From positions 97,258,948-97,322,947 of the forward strand of contig CM024755.1 of assembly GCA_014218235.1 (NCBI GenBank): a stretch of 64,000 nucleotides of DNA, read 5' to 3'. A model generated the notes under the pieces. It searched no databases. It was not told where the DNA came from and was given only the letters and a program-made list of their open reading frames with translations. Of the stretch, positions 8,666 through 20,359 are shown one piece after another. The stretch is from Colocasia esculenta. Its lineage: Eukaryota > Streptophyta > Magnoliopsida > Alismatales > Araceae. The position numbers were made by a program, and so were the translations under genes. Each line of letters opens with the position of its first letter. Position 1 is the stretch's first letter.

Positions 8666-9996
8666 ATGGCTTGTACATTGCAAGCTTTCCTCTTCTTAGT
8701 CAAATTCTTGTTGGGGTTCTCATCGTCCTAGACTCAGGAGGCGTCCCAACCTCACAAGATCCATTCCTTCGAAGATTCTGTGGTGGCTCCACGGGTCCGT
8801 GGTGGTCGTGTGAACCCAAGGCGTCACCAGGAGGTCGGTGAGAGTTCTGGAGTCAGTGCACCAGTGGCAACAGGAGAGGTATTGGTTGATCGTAGGAGAA
8901 AGATAATCCCTCCATGGTATGTCAACCTTAATGATCTAGATGCAGTCGAACCTATGTTGTCTCTCATGTTTCACACTCAAGGCTGGGTTAGATTCTTGTC
9001 AAGTCGCAAAGATTATTATTCAGAGTTGGTTCAGCACTTTTATGCAAATTTCTATACAAGCAACAACAGAATTTTTACTGCTGTGAACGAAGTTGAAATT
9101 CTAGTCAATGAAACTATGTTCAGTCAATCTTTCAGTATTTCTGATGCTAGCTATTTTGCACAACATGTCCTATATAGTGTAAGTGATCTCTGCCAACTGA
9201 TGTTGGGGCAAGATCCAGCAGAGTGGGTAGCACATCATGCTCTGATCAATGCAAATGCTTTTCCCCCACTACAGCAGATCATTCACCATATCATCACAAC
9301 AATAATATTTCCCAAAGGTGGTAGTCGGGATGAAGTGACCAGAGTGCACAAAGGTATATTTCACTGCCTATTTCACAATGTGCCTCTGTGCTTGCCTGCA
9401 TTGATGACTACACTCATCAAGTTGGTGAAAAACCAACCTAGGCAATCTCTGGCTTACCCAGCACATCTCACAGTCCTATTTGAACAAGCTGGCATTAACC
9501 TTACAAATGAAAGAGCTGAGAATATTCCATTATCCCTTGTTTACAATCAAACGAATATTATGTGGCTCATGAATTATAGAATTTTTGATGGACAATTCAG
9601 GAGAAATTTGGGTGTTTATCTAAGAGAAGATAGTGAAATAGTTTAGAAAATTCAGAAACTGAAAATGATGAAGATACTAAAAGTGAAGATCATGCTCCTG
9701 GGCCAAGACATGAAGATTCAGAGCATACGGCTCCCATGAAACAAGACTTGCCTTCTCTCGGTGCCGAAGGTGAACCCTTCTCACTGCAGTTCCAGTAGAG
9801 TCTGACCAGGCTTGAGAAGGATATGGTTTCTATGAGAGGGGAAGTTCGCCAAGTTGGTGAGTCGCTGAGAGATCTCAGTAGAGATCTAGCTGAGATGAGG
9901 GTTAACCAGTAGAGCCTTATGGACTCCCAAGCTAAGTTCTTTCGGGAAGTCTTAGGTTACCTACATCCTCCTCAGGATCAGCCTCCACCTCAGTGA
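8666..9996 (+). pseudogene. Copia D ORF3, putative plant transposon protein family
   Basis: The start is ATG 8666 in a good context (CCATGGC); the frame has a TAG at 8729 and is then open to 9646. The core reads WVRFLSSRKDYYSELVQHFYANFY, then ISDASYF, FPKGGSRDEVTRVHKGIF and LIKLVKNQ, the pattern of the putative plant transposon protein domain (Pfam Transposase_32, from memory). A one-base frameshift near 9640 leads into an acidic stretch (ETENDEDTKSEDH) and a predicted coiled coil (RLEKDMVSMRGEVRQVGESL), ending at TGA 9994. Two further in-frame TAGs, near 9799 and 9913, fall where CAG would fit. It sits between pol and the polypurine tract, the position of env-like ORFs in SIRE elements, but no signal peptide or membrane segment is visible. 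Function unknown. Confidence 0.7.
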
Positions 9997-10357
9997 TCCC
10001 ATGGCTGTCATACCTTCTTGGAGCCTCTTGCTTTCTTTGCTATCCCACTCCCTCCATTTTGTTGTGACAAAGGGGGAGAAGTTATCTAGATAGGTAGATT
10101 ATATTTATACTTATGTGTGTTTTTTCATTTTTTTCTTATTGTATGAATGTGTGCTTGCCTAATGCATATAGGCTATGTGAGGCCAGTTGAGTCTAGGTGA
10201 GTGTGCATCAGTCTATCTCTTGTAAAATAATAAAAAATATATATGAATGAAAGAAGGGGAATATTTAGAAATCCAAAAAGAGTTCTTCTTGTATGATTGA
10301 TGCTTCATGAAGTATGTTAATTGTGACATATTTTGTCAACATCAGAAATGGGGAAAT
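9997..10357 (+). other. Copia D 3' untranslated region and polypurine tract
   Basis: No coding sequence. There is an AAAGGGGGAGAAG block near 10070 and a final purine tract (AGAAATGGGGAAAT) directly before the LTR start. Confidence 0.6.
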
Positions 10358-10998
10358 TGTTGTCAAGAACGCAAAGGTGAACTAGAGCTTCTTCGAGGCC
10401 TTTCTTCTTTGGATTTGCTGATACAAGTTGAAGCGTTTGGACGTCCAGTGTAATCTGCAACCAATAGTGCCTCGTCCAAGAAAGCCAGAACAATTGCTTG
10501 TCTTTTGCTTCAACGTTTTCTTAACACAACAAATAGGAGAAATCTGAACCTCTGTGTCTTCATTCTTTTCTCTTGTTCCTTGCGTTGAGAAATTTCTCAC
10601 AAGATCTATTCTTCATATATTTATGTGTGTGAGAGTTGTGCTCGTGGTTTACGAGTAGGGGTGCTTGTGGGTTTTAACAGCAAGGCCTTGTTGCTGTTGA
10701 AACGTGTGTGTGTGTGTGTTTCTAGGGTTGTACTTTGTATCTCCGGCCAAGTTCAAAGTAGTGTGTTGCCACCTCACGTCTGTGAGGGGTGGACGTAGGC
10801 ACACAATTCTTGTGTGACTGAACCACCTAAATAACTACGTACTGTATGGTTTGTTCCTTTTCTTCTACCTCTTCTAGATACATTGTTAGTTAATGGTAAC
10901 GAGTCTGATGCGATAGTTTTGTTTGTCATATCAAATTAGATTAAATTTTAATTTGGTAGTCAACTAATTCACCCCTCCCCTCTTGGTTGTTCATTACA
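10358..10998 (+). mobile_element. Copia D 3' LTR (about 0.64 kb)
   Basis: It starts TGTTGTCAAGAACG after the purine tract. It includes a short TG microsatellite at about 10704 and ends after AATTCACCCCTCCCC, the C-rich tail typical of this lineage, probably at ATTACA 10998. The exact end is uncertain by a few bases. Confidence 0.6.
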
Positions 10999-11467
10999 CA
11001 CGTACACTTCACGTAGTGGTAATAGCAACAACCGTAGTAGCAGCAATACGGAGTGACGTACCAGTGAGTAGACACTCCTAATAGTGTGCAAGAGATGGGT
11101 ATAAATAGATCTCCAGGTGTGGTGCATGTATGACACGTAAAACACACATGTCGCTGTAAAAACTTACCTTTTCACAGCTTAGCCACGTTAATTAAAGTCT
11201 TCAACACGTATTATGGTACGTGTAACCAATTTACACCCCAGGTAAAAGTCTTACTTAAGCAAGATTACGTAAGCAAAAATATTCCAAAAATGGGTTTTAT
11301 AATTGGGAGTTAATTCATCTAGATCCTTTGTCCTTATACTTTTATATTCAAATGATGTTCAATAAAATTAAAATTTCAAACATAAATTAATTGAAAGATT
11401 TTACCAATTATGGTGATTTTAGCTAAATTATTTTTTTTCTACCGATATATTATTTTGGGGTGTTACA
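10999..11467 (+). mobile_element. LTR fragment, 3' part (probably Gypsy)
   Basis: A TATA box (GGTATAAATAG, about 11099) is followed by AT-rich sequence ending in TTTTGGGGTGTTACA at 11467, a typical Gypsy LTR terminus. The 5' part is missing at the junction with Copia D. No primer site follows, so it is a remnant or part of a solo LTR. Confidence 0.45.
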
Positions 11468-12394
11468 AGGAGTTTATCTTCTTCCTCTAGCCTCCACATC
11501 AAACCATAGGAACAGATCTTAATAGCAACCCAAAAAGGTAGGTTTTCTTAGGCATAAACTAAATGTCTTGCACTATTTGGAATCTTTTGATTCCATCTTG
11601 ATTGCCTCTAATTTTCCTAACTTCTGTCTAGTAAGGAGTTTAGGATTCCCTGATCCTCACAATATCACAAGACCCTCTTATTTGTCCCATTCCTAATTAG
11701 TGAGTTTAGAGTTTCCTAGATCATTCCATGAGAAAGTCCCTTGGTACTTCCTTGATCCTAGAACTATCATTCTTGAATAGCATGACCCTTGTTTTCAAGT
11801 AGACAGCTTAAGTGCCCTGATCTTTCCCATATAGGAACCCAATTAATTTGTCTATTAATCCATGCATTTTTAGAACCCTTAGACTAGAAATGTCACCTTT
11901 AAGTTTGATTATGTGATGGTTTCAACAACTTCTTTGTTGGAAACTTGGTATGATTCTTCTGAAAATATCAAGTTCTGTCCACCATTGAACTCTTCCTATT
12001 GGCATCTTGGGTCTGATGTATCCTTGAGTTATTCCTAGACCCATTTCCTTCCTCTTTCAAGTACATTTTGACTAGCCCTTTGTGGCAACTTCGATTGGCC
12101 GTTATGGCCACTTCGACTGTACTCTCTTGTCAACTTCGACTGGCCCTTTGTGGCAACTTTGATTGGCCCTTCTAGCCACTGTGACTGCTCATTTAAACAT
12201 ATGACTACCTTGTGATCTGTCCCATAGAAGAGTAACCAGCATGACAGTAACCTAAATATCTTGCACATATTAAAAGTGGTAAGAATGTGAAGATTATTCT
12301 AATGACTCCTAATTACTTGATTTCTATTCCCTCTGTGATTCAACTAAAATTCCAACTTTGATTATGCTCGCCTTGAATCTGAAACCAAGAGAAA
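11468..12394. other. unassigned non-coding sequence
   Basis: No supported gene or recognisable element end. With the two downstream solo LTRs removed, this joins 14090-14476 and 17280 onward, so it is the older substrate into which they inserted. Bases 12390-12394 are the AGAAA target duplication. Confidence 0.5.
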
Positions 12395-14084
12395 TGTAAC
12401 ATCCTTATTCTTTGGTCAAACACCCTTCTGTATGGGTCGCGACGTATCGGGCAGTCGCCTTCTGAAGGCGACGGTGTTGACCATCGCATTCTGGATAAGA
12501 CGCGATGGGTGACCTTGTCATGACTTTGCTCTAACCACAACATGCGTTTTTGTCACCTTGCTGTCGGGACAGTTGGGACACGTGTCGTGGCACATCCAAT
12601 CTGAATGCGACATGCCAGGCCATCGCGCTCATGTTGTCAGAACTACCAGGACGATGCATGGCGGGTTTGACCATCAGGTTTGACGGACTTTCCAGATCGT
12701 GGCGTAGGTAGCCGTCGCGTTCTTGATGGTAACGCGACGGCCTGCCCCGTCACATTCTAGAGACCGAGGCTGATATAAGCCAGGCCAAAAACCTATCTTC
12801 TTCTCCCCCTCTTCTAGCATTTTCTCTTTTCCTCCGACCCTTCTATGTGCGCTTCACTATGGGAAGCTTCTGAGAGAGTGCTCTTGGTGGCTTTCTCTCC
12901 TCTATGTGGTGTACTTCTCCGCCGTGGCTTCTTCTCCTTCGTGGTGGTGACCCTTCTCTGACGTGTAGGAGGACGATCCTTGCTCATGGACGGTGTGAGC
13001 TTGGATCTTGGAGTGAGCAGGAGGTGGCCATGCACACGAGAAGACCCCAACAGGTTGGCTCTTCGTTTTGAGGTAGGGACCCTCTTCTTCCCCCTAGTTC
13101 TACCATGCTAGGATCACCTACCATTTTCTAAGCCTTGTAGAAGCCATGTTAAGTGTTTATGAATGCTTGGTTTGATCCATTGAGCATGTTTGGGGGTTTG
13201 GGGTTTGAGTGTTATCATGCTTGCATGTGAGGATTTATGAGTGTAGATCCATCTCCTTGACATGCATGGGTGTGGATGACTGTGGTTTGGATGTTTATCA
13301 CATGGTTTGAGTGCTCTCCATGCTCCCCTCCCTCTTTGCACATCGAAATTGCCGTTTTGGGGCATTCTTGGGAGGTCTTGGGTTGGCACCCGACCTCTGC
13401 CTGTGGTCATCTTGTCGCGACCATGTCATAATGTATTGCCCCATCGCCTTCTATTGTGAACGCATCGCCAATACCTATCGCATTCTTATCGTGACGGGTA
13501 TGTGCTGCGTGCGTTCATATGGTTTACTGTGTGGTGGCGACGACCTACCCTGTCGCGTTGTTAATGCGATAGGTGTATACGTCGCCTTCAGGCCCAGGTC
13601 ACAATGGGCAGGGTCGTCGCCTTCATGTGGCGATGGACCACTGCATCGCCTCTCTGACAGAGAGCGACTGACGACCTATTCGGAGTCCCGTTCCGCTGCG
13701 TCTCTATTTATTGGCACCTGTGCTATTTCCTAGCACAGTCCTACTCTAGTCATTCGCACGGTGCTAGGCACTCGTGGGATTGTTCGTTGAGAGGTTGTTA
13801 CTATTACATGGACCCCCGAGGTATGCCCCTAAGGGATCTGTTATTTCCTTTCTTTATGCACTTTTACTTTATTACTTTGGGACTGTACTAGACTCATACT
13901 TTGTGTTGGACGCTTTTCCTTCACTTGTTAGTACATTTTAGTGCTTGTTGTCATTGCTTACTTCCGTTACATATCTTGTTAGATTGGTCTGTTAGCCCTT
14001 CTGGGTCTTCAGACCCATGGGCAGTGGTGTGGATGGTCAGATTCTTGGCAGGAGCTGGGGGGTCCGGGCGTCAGGGCCATTACA
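12395..14084 (+). mobile_element. solo LTR, 1690 bp, TSD AGAAA
   Basis: The element starts TGTAACATCC and ends GGGCCATTACA. It is flanked by AGAAA at 12390-12394 and 14085-14089, with no primer site, coding region or second LTR. GTCGC/GCGAC motifs are dense at about 12430-12760 and 13430-13680, and a TATA-like GATATAAGCC lies near 12772. Its last 90 bp match the end of the solo LTR at 24518-27046, with differences mostly at CpG sites. Short open frames inside are not genes. Confidence 0.85.
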
Positions 14085-14476
14085 AGAAATGTATAAGGAA
14101 CCCACTTGACCCCTTGATTTGTCAAGTTATCTTTCACTTCGTTCACTAAATCCTTGGCAATATGTACTTTAAATCCTTGAACTAAGCTTATCTTTTTGGC
14201 TTCCATGATATCCTACAATTATGTCCTTTTTCACTTCAATGGCCATAATGTTCTTGAGATTGGAACTACTTGAGACTTCGGTCCACTGATCAAATGCCTG
14301 TGCAATGGGGCCTGATCTGGTCCTGGGGAGAAGCACCCCAACGTACTTGATAACCTGGGGTGTATGAATCAATTTCAGTGATACTTGGCATTGTCATCCC
14401 TTGTATATGCAATTTGAAAGTGCCTCTTATTACATATTAAGATTAAGTCATGAGATGACTAATTTGACTTGATATG
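14085..14476. other. unassigned sequence between two solo LTRs
   Basis: Starts with the AGAAA duplication (14085-14089) and ends with ATATG (14472-14476), the duplication of the next solo LTR. Short minus-strand open frames are present but match nothing I recognise. Confidence 0.5.
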
Positions 14477-17274
14477 TGTCACGCCCCGATGCGGAATATC
14501 GGAATGTGAGGCAGTTGCAAGTAAGCGAGTATAGAGCATAGAATAGACAACAAACTATTGGACAATTAAATAATACTAAATCAAATGACTTTCATTGATA
14601 AATCAACTATTATCTATTACATCAACTATTTAGAGCCATAACAAAAGGCCCAATTGACTCTAATACATAAAATGAAATAAGAGACTATCTAAGACATCTA
14701 GGATAACATGGTGACATCATTGCACTCGTGGATCACTCCTAGTTCTCCCCATCTTCGTGAGTGTACTCATTCTCCTTAGCCTCACTTGAGAACACAATGA
14801 CAAATAATGTAGGGTGAGCGACAACGCCCAATAGGATTTATATCTCATGGTGCAGGCAACTTTACATGATTAATGTATTAAAAGCAGAGTCACTATATGA
14901 TAGAGCGAGTGAGTCAGGTAATGTAAGAGATAGCACGATAGCATGTGATTGAAATAGCACAAGTTTCTAAATATAGCACAGAGCAGGATGGCTATAGCAC
15001 AAATAGCACAACGTATAGCAATAGCACAATGAGTATAGTATAGCACTTTGATTGTCATTTAGATAGTCGAGATAGATAGCACTTGAGTGTAATGCCAAAC
15101 ACTCTGGTCAATTAACTCTTGCAGGCAATAGCACTTTTGGGCGCACCTCCCTAGACCAAACCAGGCCCTTTATATATTGCCAGCCATTAGTTATATTGTT
15201 TATCTTTAGACAATCAGTCAAATGGCCAATAGAGAGTACCAAGAAGTAGATGAGAGCACTAGATGAATAGACGAGATAGTAGAGAGAGTGTGAATAGATG
15301 AGCGAGAGAGTATGGATGAGAACTATAGGTCATTGCACATGAAACAACGATTAAACAAGCGATAGTAATAGTTGCACAACTTGCGGAATTGGTGTTGGCA
15401 GTCAGGTGGAATTCACTAACCCTTCCATTGGCCATGTTATGCACAGGTCCAGAGGTTCGGTGTGATTCAAGATAAGAGAGAACTTCTAAAGCCGTTTGGA
15501 TCATATCGATCCCTAAGGGTGTTATGGGTGTTAGGGTACAACCAGCTCGGTCTCTATGAGGGAATCCACAAAGTACGGAGTCTTATGGAGGTCATAATAA
15601 AAAGGTCCCCTATCTACCAGAACAGAATGTCCAATAGAGAGGTTCCAACTTGTCAAGAGAGTAGTGTGTAGGGAAAATGAGTTGCTTGACGTTCTAGAGG
15701 AATTCTAAAACAGTGGAGCGGAGGTATCGATATTCCAAATCCACGTAAGAACAAGAACAATGTCACTATTATAATGGGTGAATAATGTGCAATTATTGAA
15801 GTATATTACCGGATAATTTATTCAAGTATTTTTTGCATAGTTTTATGGAAAGGATATATATATTTGGTGTGTGCATGTGCATGAAATCATGAGACATGAG
15901 ATGATCGTGCACATTAAATTTTAAATTAAAGAAATTATGTGACGATCAAAATTTAATCACATGATGGTTTACTATTCATTACATAGTTTTACAGGGTATA
16001 CACATGCTTAACATGCTTAAATAATCATTTAAATAACACAATAATCGGTGCTGGAATAAAATAGGTAAATTGCGACGGGTATGATGGTCGCGTTTATCAA
16101 GCAGACAGAAACGCGATGACAGAGACCATCACGTTCATGCAAACCCTAATCGTTCAAATGACGTGATTCCCCAGAGGCGGGAAAAGACAGTGAAATGCGA
16201 CGACCTAAGCGGTCGCGTTTCAGAGGTCTTCTGACAGTCAACGCGCACATAGTTTGAGGCGCGGGACAAGCCAAAAATGCGACGATATGGGCTGACGCCT
16301 TTCAGGTAATCACGACAGTCAGGATCGACATGATACCAGTCGGTTGAATCGCGTCGCCTGGCTCGGTCAAGATTCAACGTTCAGCCCGAAAATAGCAGAA
16401 ACATGTAGTGAACATCATGCAATGCTTATAACTCACAAACTAGGGCACTTTGGACAAAGTGATGAACATGAAACTTGTAAGGGACATCAAGTAGAAGAGA
16501 TCTATGCCTTTGGACTGAATCAATTTGGTCTCTTTAGGCATGCAAACTGGCATGAACAAGAATCGACACAGACATGCATGACGATGGGAAAATGCTTATA
16601 ACTCGATGGATTCATGATGAAAATTAGGCAAATCACTTTCAAACGAAGCTAGACAAGTAGCACTACAAGATGGCATGAGTTAGATTCATCTTTGGCCTAA
16701 GAACTCCTACCTTTGTGAAGATCTAACTCCGGGTTATGCACAGGACGCAACAGAGCACGGTTGAGGAAGAAGCTCCATTCTCCAGCCATTCTCCTGTACT
16801 CCTGGTGCCCTAGCACAGCCTCCCACGACCCCAACACAATGGTGAGCCTTCCCTTTTAGCCTTAGGTTGAATACTTATATGTCTAGGGTTTATTCCATGT
16901 CCCATTACAACTAGGAAGGGAGGCTGCAGATTCCAACTAGTTCTTGCCATATTTTGGAGATTTCTCCTCCCAATTGGAGTAGAATCACCATTAGAAGGTG
17001 CTAGCTATGGTGGGTCACGAATTGGCTTACCTTTCATGGTTTATTTCATTAGTTTTCACCCTAATTTACCCTTTCTTATTTTCTGTATATTTGTATTCCA
17101 AATTTAGGGGTATTTGTTCTTGCTCCATAACCCATACTCCCAATTTGGCCCAATAGGCTTTGTGTGGTCTAATTCAATCAAGCCCATTACTCTTTGTTGT
17201 TTATTGAGTTTTATTTAATTCATTTCTTTCATTGTTTCTATTTATTTAATTATTTAAAATATCGAGTTGCTACA
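14477..17274 (-). mobile_element. solo LTR, 2798 bp, TSD ATATG
   Basis: Read on the minus strand it starts TGTAGCAACTCGATATTTTA and ends GGGGCGTGACA. It is flanked by ATATG at 14472-14476 and 17275-17279. Both ends and its internal sequence resemble the Gypsy LTR of element E. GCGAC/GTCGC motifs cluster at about 16070-16370. No primer site or coding sequence is present, so it is a recombined solo LTR. Confidence 0.85.
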
Positions 17275-18365
17275 ATATGATTGCTTCCTTGACTGATAAG
17301 TTTGATTCGTTTCAAAATGGTCAATCTTTATCAATTGTCATATACTCAGTTGGAAATCCTTGTATGGACATTTTCTTGTTCTTATGACTTGATGATCTTT
17401 CGAATATGTCTTGATAACAACATGACTTGAATTGATATCTTGCAATATGCAACTCTTGACTTGATATAAGCATGCTTCTGGTTCTTACTTGAAATTTTGT
17501 CTGTTATTTTTGAAATTGTGCTTGTTAAATTGTAATTACTTATACTTTGCCCACACCTTGCGATGTAATTCCTATTGGCCTAGTTTGCTCATAAACCTAT
17601 CTAACATTTTCAGGTGATCTGAAAACAAGGCAAGCATATGGCAGATTCATGTGTGCTAGGCATGGATTACCTTAGAGGAGTTTTATTTCTGTCATTAGAT
17701 GTGAAAGTCTAATCTTTTATGACATATCATGTCAATTCCATGTAATCTTTGAGGAATGGATCTGTGATGAGTTTATTTCAGCATTGGTACTTGTAAAACA
17801 TTCAGATTTTTATGGAATAAAGTGTTATTTGGGTCCTTGAATTTTGATGTTTGGATGATCCAAATCATGTTGAAATTATGGGATGGTTAATAGCTAACTT
17901 CATTACAGTGTGGGGGCATGTTCAGTACTCAAAACCGCATGGATTCTAGCTAACGGATCTGGCTATGTCTGTCGACACATGATTATGGTTGGTCAACGCC
18001 CGATTGGTCTGTCGACAGCCTGCCCTTTTCTATCGACCGATTCTATCCCTAGCGCTTCACAGAAGATTGATTTTGGATGGCCTTAAGTGTAAGTTGGCCT
18101 CTTGTTAGTACTTAAGTTAGATGACTGTAAGATGACTGAAATTTGATTAGTGTATCCTGAGCATTTCCCATTGAGAAGTTTTGTCATTTGAGTTAATGAT
18201 ATTTTGGGCCCTAAGTGTGTTGTTAAGGCTTGGCCTTCTATTACATACTTGAGATTTGATTTGAATGCCGCGCCCCGATGAGATGAGATTTGAGGAAATT
18301 TTTAGATTGGGTATTTTATTTTCCACGGCAATTATTTATACCCATATATTTTTGGGGGCATGACA
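17275..18365 (+). mobile_element. Gypsy-like element F, 5' LTR (3' part) with upstream sequence
   Basis: The right end (TTTTTGGGGGCATGACA at 18365) is an LTR terminus followed four bases later by a primer-binding site. The LTR includes three GTCGACA/TCGACC motifs at about 17971-18045. Its start was not found: the TGTAACGACCC that begins the 3' LTR at 33420 has no clear match here, so the boundary is open and 17275-17279 is the ATATG duplication of the preceding solo LTR. Confidence 0.5.
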
Positions 18366-18699
18366 GGGGTGGTATCAGAGCGTCCACTAGATCCTAAGAT
18401 AGGACTAGTGGAATTATCATAGCATCCCTGGGTGAATGAGGTAATGTCAGACCATCCACTAGATCCTAAGATTGGATTAAGAGAAATATCAAAGCATCTC
18501 TGGGTGGATAAGGAGTAATATTAGAACATCAACCATTTCGACCCTAAATTCCTGGTAAGGATGGAAGAGATGTCAGATCTTTATCTTAGGATTGGATTAA
18601 AAGAGACATTAGAGTATTGGCCTTGATCCCTAGCTAGATAGATAGAATTATATGAGCTTCAACTCTTTGGATTCTAGGATAGGATAGGAATGATATTGG
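18366..18699 (+). mobile_element. element F internal start: primer site and about 73-bp degenerate repeats
   Basis: TGGTATCAGAGC (18370-18381) matches initiator Met tRNA. From about 18377, units of about 72-74 bp start at 18377, 18449 and 18523, each opening with a variant of CAGAGCGTCCACTAGATCC, so the edge of the primer site is itself part of the repeat. No coding sequence. The segment ends with ATTGG (18695-18699), the duplicated target of Copia A. Confidence 0.6.
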
Positions 18700-18975
18700 T
18701 GTTGAACCACTCTTTTGTGTATCTCATGTTTTGGTGATAACTAAAACTCATGACTAAATAAATCTTATGTTTATGTCATATCATGTTTTGATATTAACCT
18801 GAAAACTCATGCATTTCATGTATAAGTCTGAACATTCAATGAGTGCATAAATAATCCTCAAATGCATTATAGTAATATCACAGAAAATCATATGTTATAA
18901 ACCCTATGTTTGAATGGCGCATTTTCAGACCGCTCAGATTTTTCTAAGTCCACAACATATACTGATATCATACTA

Positions 18976-19105
18976 ACTCCGACTTCTGAATAGTCGAAGT
19001 CTGGTGGAACTCCGACTTCTGAACAGTCGAAGTGTGGTAGCGACTGAGACAAACTCCGACTCCTAGAAAGTCGAAGTCACACTCCGACTTCTATAGAGTC
19101 GAAGT
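18976..19105 (+). repeat. four 25-bp dyads in Copia A LTR
   Basis: Units at 18976-19000, 19009-19033, 19053-19077 and 19081-19105 each read ACTCCGACT-N7-AGTCGAAGT or a close variant. One copy in the 3' LTR has perfect 9-bp arms (ACTTCGACT/AGTCGAAGT). GTCGACGG and ATCGACTATCGAC follow at about 19145-19170. Confidence 0.88.
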
Positions 19106-19406
19106 CTACAGATCGCTGAAAAATTCTAAGCTCCACATCGGCTGTCGACGGATGCTCATCGACTATCGACAAGTAGGTGAGATGTTGTCAGCAAAAAATA
19201 AGGAAATAAGGCAAAGGCATGGGCTTCTGTCAGAAGACCTTTTTAGTCTAACTCTATCTTCTGTGCCTACAGATAAGACTTCCGTCAACATCAAGTGTTT
19301 GTTCGACAAAAGAAGAAGAAGTGTAGATAAAGAAAGACTACAATAAGTCTCCAACGGATTTAGAACTCCAACGGCTATCTCTCAACGGATCTGTTCAAAG
19401 CCTCTC

Positions 19407-19415
19407 TATAAAAAG
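19407..19415 (+). promoter_or_regulatory. TATA box of Copia A LTR
   Basis: TATAAAAAG, conserved in the 3' LTR at 31323, lies about 300 bp downstream of the dyads. Confidence 0.6.
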
Positions 19416-20298
19416 ATGAAGCAAGGCTGAAGAACAAGGAGAGAGCTTTCCTGAAGATCATTCAAAGAGTGTACATCCAGTGAGAAGCCTCAACGGCATA
19501 TACACTCAAAAGGAAGAGAGAAAGAGCTCGAGCCCAAGAAGAAGTGTGCAAGCAGCCATCTGAAATCTTCTAGCCTCAAGCTCCTTCTCCTCTCCTCATT
19601 CTCTCTACGCTGCATTGTAATTTTGGGGAGAGTATTTCGGATGAGAGCTAGAGTTCCTTTGTTCATCTTGTATAGCTCTTGGCATGTTCTTTCTTTTCTA
19701 AGAAAGGTTTCTATCCAGCTATAGGATTGTATACAGTGATCCTCTTCCTGTGTGAAGAGAAGGCCAATGGGGTTGCTGGCGGTTTCTGTCCAGCTAAGGG
19801 ACCGTTCTTAGCACTTCCGTTCGGTGAAGGGAAGAACCTAGCTAGGGCTGCTGTCTGCAGAACCTTGTTGGGATTTATTCCAACAGAACTGCATTGGGGT
19901 TTGTTCCAAGAGGGTAGCTTCTTGACCTATAATAGAAGTGAGTTTCCTTCCTACTCGGAAAGGAAGAGGACCAGCGGGGAGCTGGGGGTTTGTATATCCT
20001 TGGGGGGATTGTACCTCGATTAGTGAAATCCCAAGATTTTGCTTGGGGACTGGACGTAGGTCTTCCTTTTGTGAAGTACCAAACCAGGATAAAATTCTCT
20101 ATGTTCATTTTTGTGATTGTTTAAATTTACTTCAGCACTGCTACTCTCTATCACACACTATCACATTCACTAACCAATGTTTTTAAGTTGTGAATTATGT
20201 GTTTTAGTTTTAGAATTTATGCAGCTATTCTATTCACCCCCCTCCCCCTCTAGATAGCTTGAGCTTGTTGCCATCTCTCCTATAAGTGGGCCAACAAG

Positions 20299-20310
20299 TG
20301 GTATCAGAGA
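20299..20310 (+). other. primer-binding site, initiator Met tRNA (Copia A)
   Basis: TGGTATCAGAGA starts two bases after the LTR end; 11 of 12 positions match the usual plant sequence. Confidence 0.85.
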
Positions 20311-20359
20311 CAAGTCTCTTCAAGCAAGTAGATCTCATGATCTAAAGAGCAAAGATCAA

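Larger units (their letters stand above)
18700..20296 (+). mobile_element. Copia A 5' LTR
   Basis: Starts TGTTGAACCACTC and ends GGGCCAACA after the C-rich tract at about 20237. A 25-bp dyad array lies at 18976-19105 and a TATA box at 19407. Confidence 0.9.

Noticed and set aside
8780..8782. ATG at or near 8780 as the natural start of Copia D ORF3
   Set aside because: Position 8780 is GTG, and the frame continues upstream to ATG 8666 in a CCATGGC context with one intervening TAG, matching the CCATGGCCGC starts of B and C.
12395..14084. Short open frames in the GC-richer solo LTRs (also 24518-27046 and 27758-29833)
   Set aside because: They match no family, overlap on both strands and fall inside LTR sequence bounded by target duplications.
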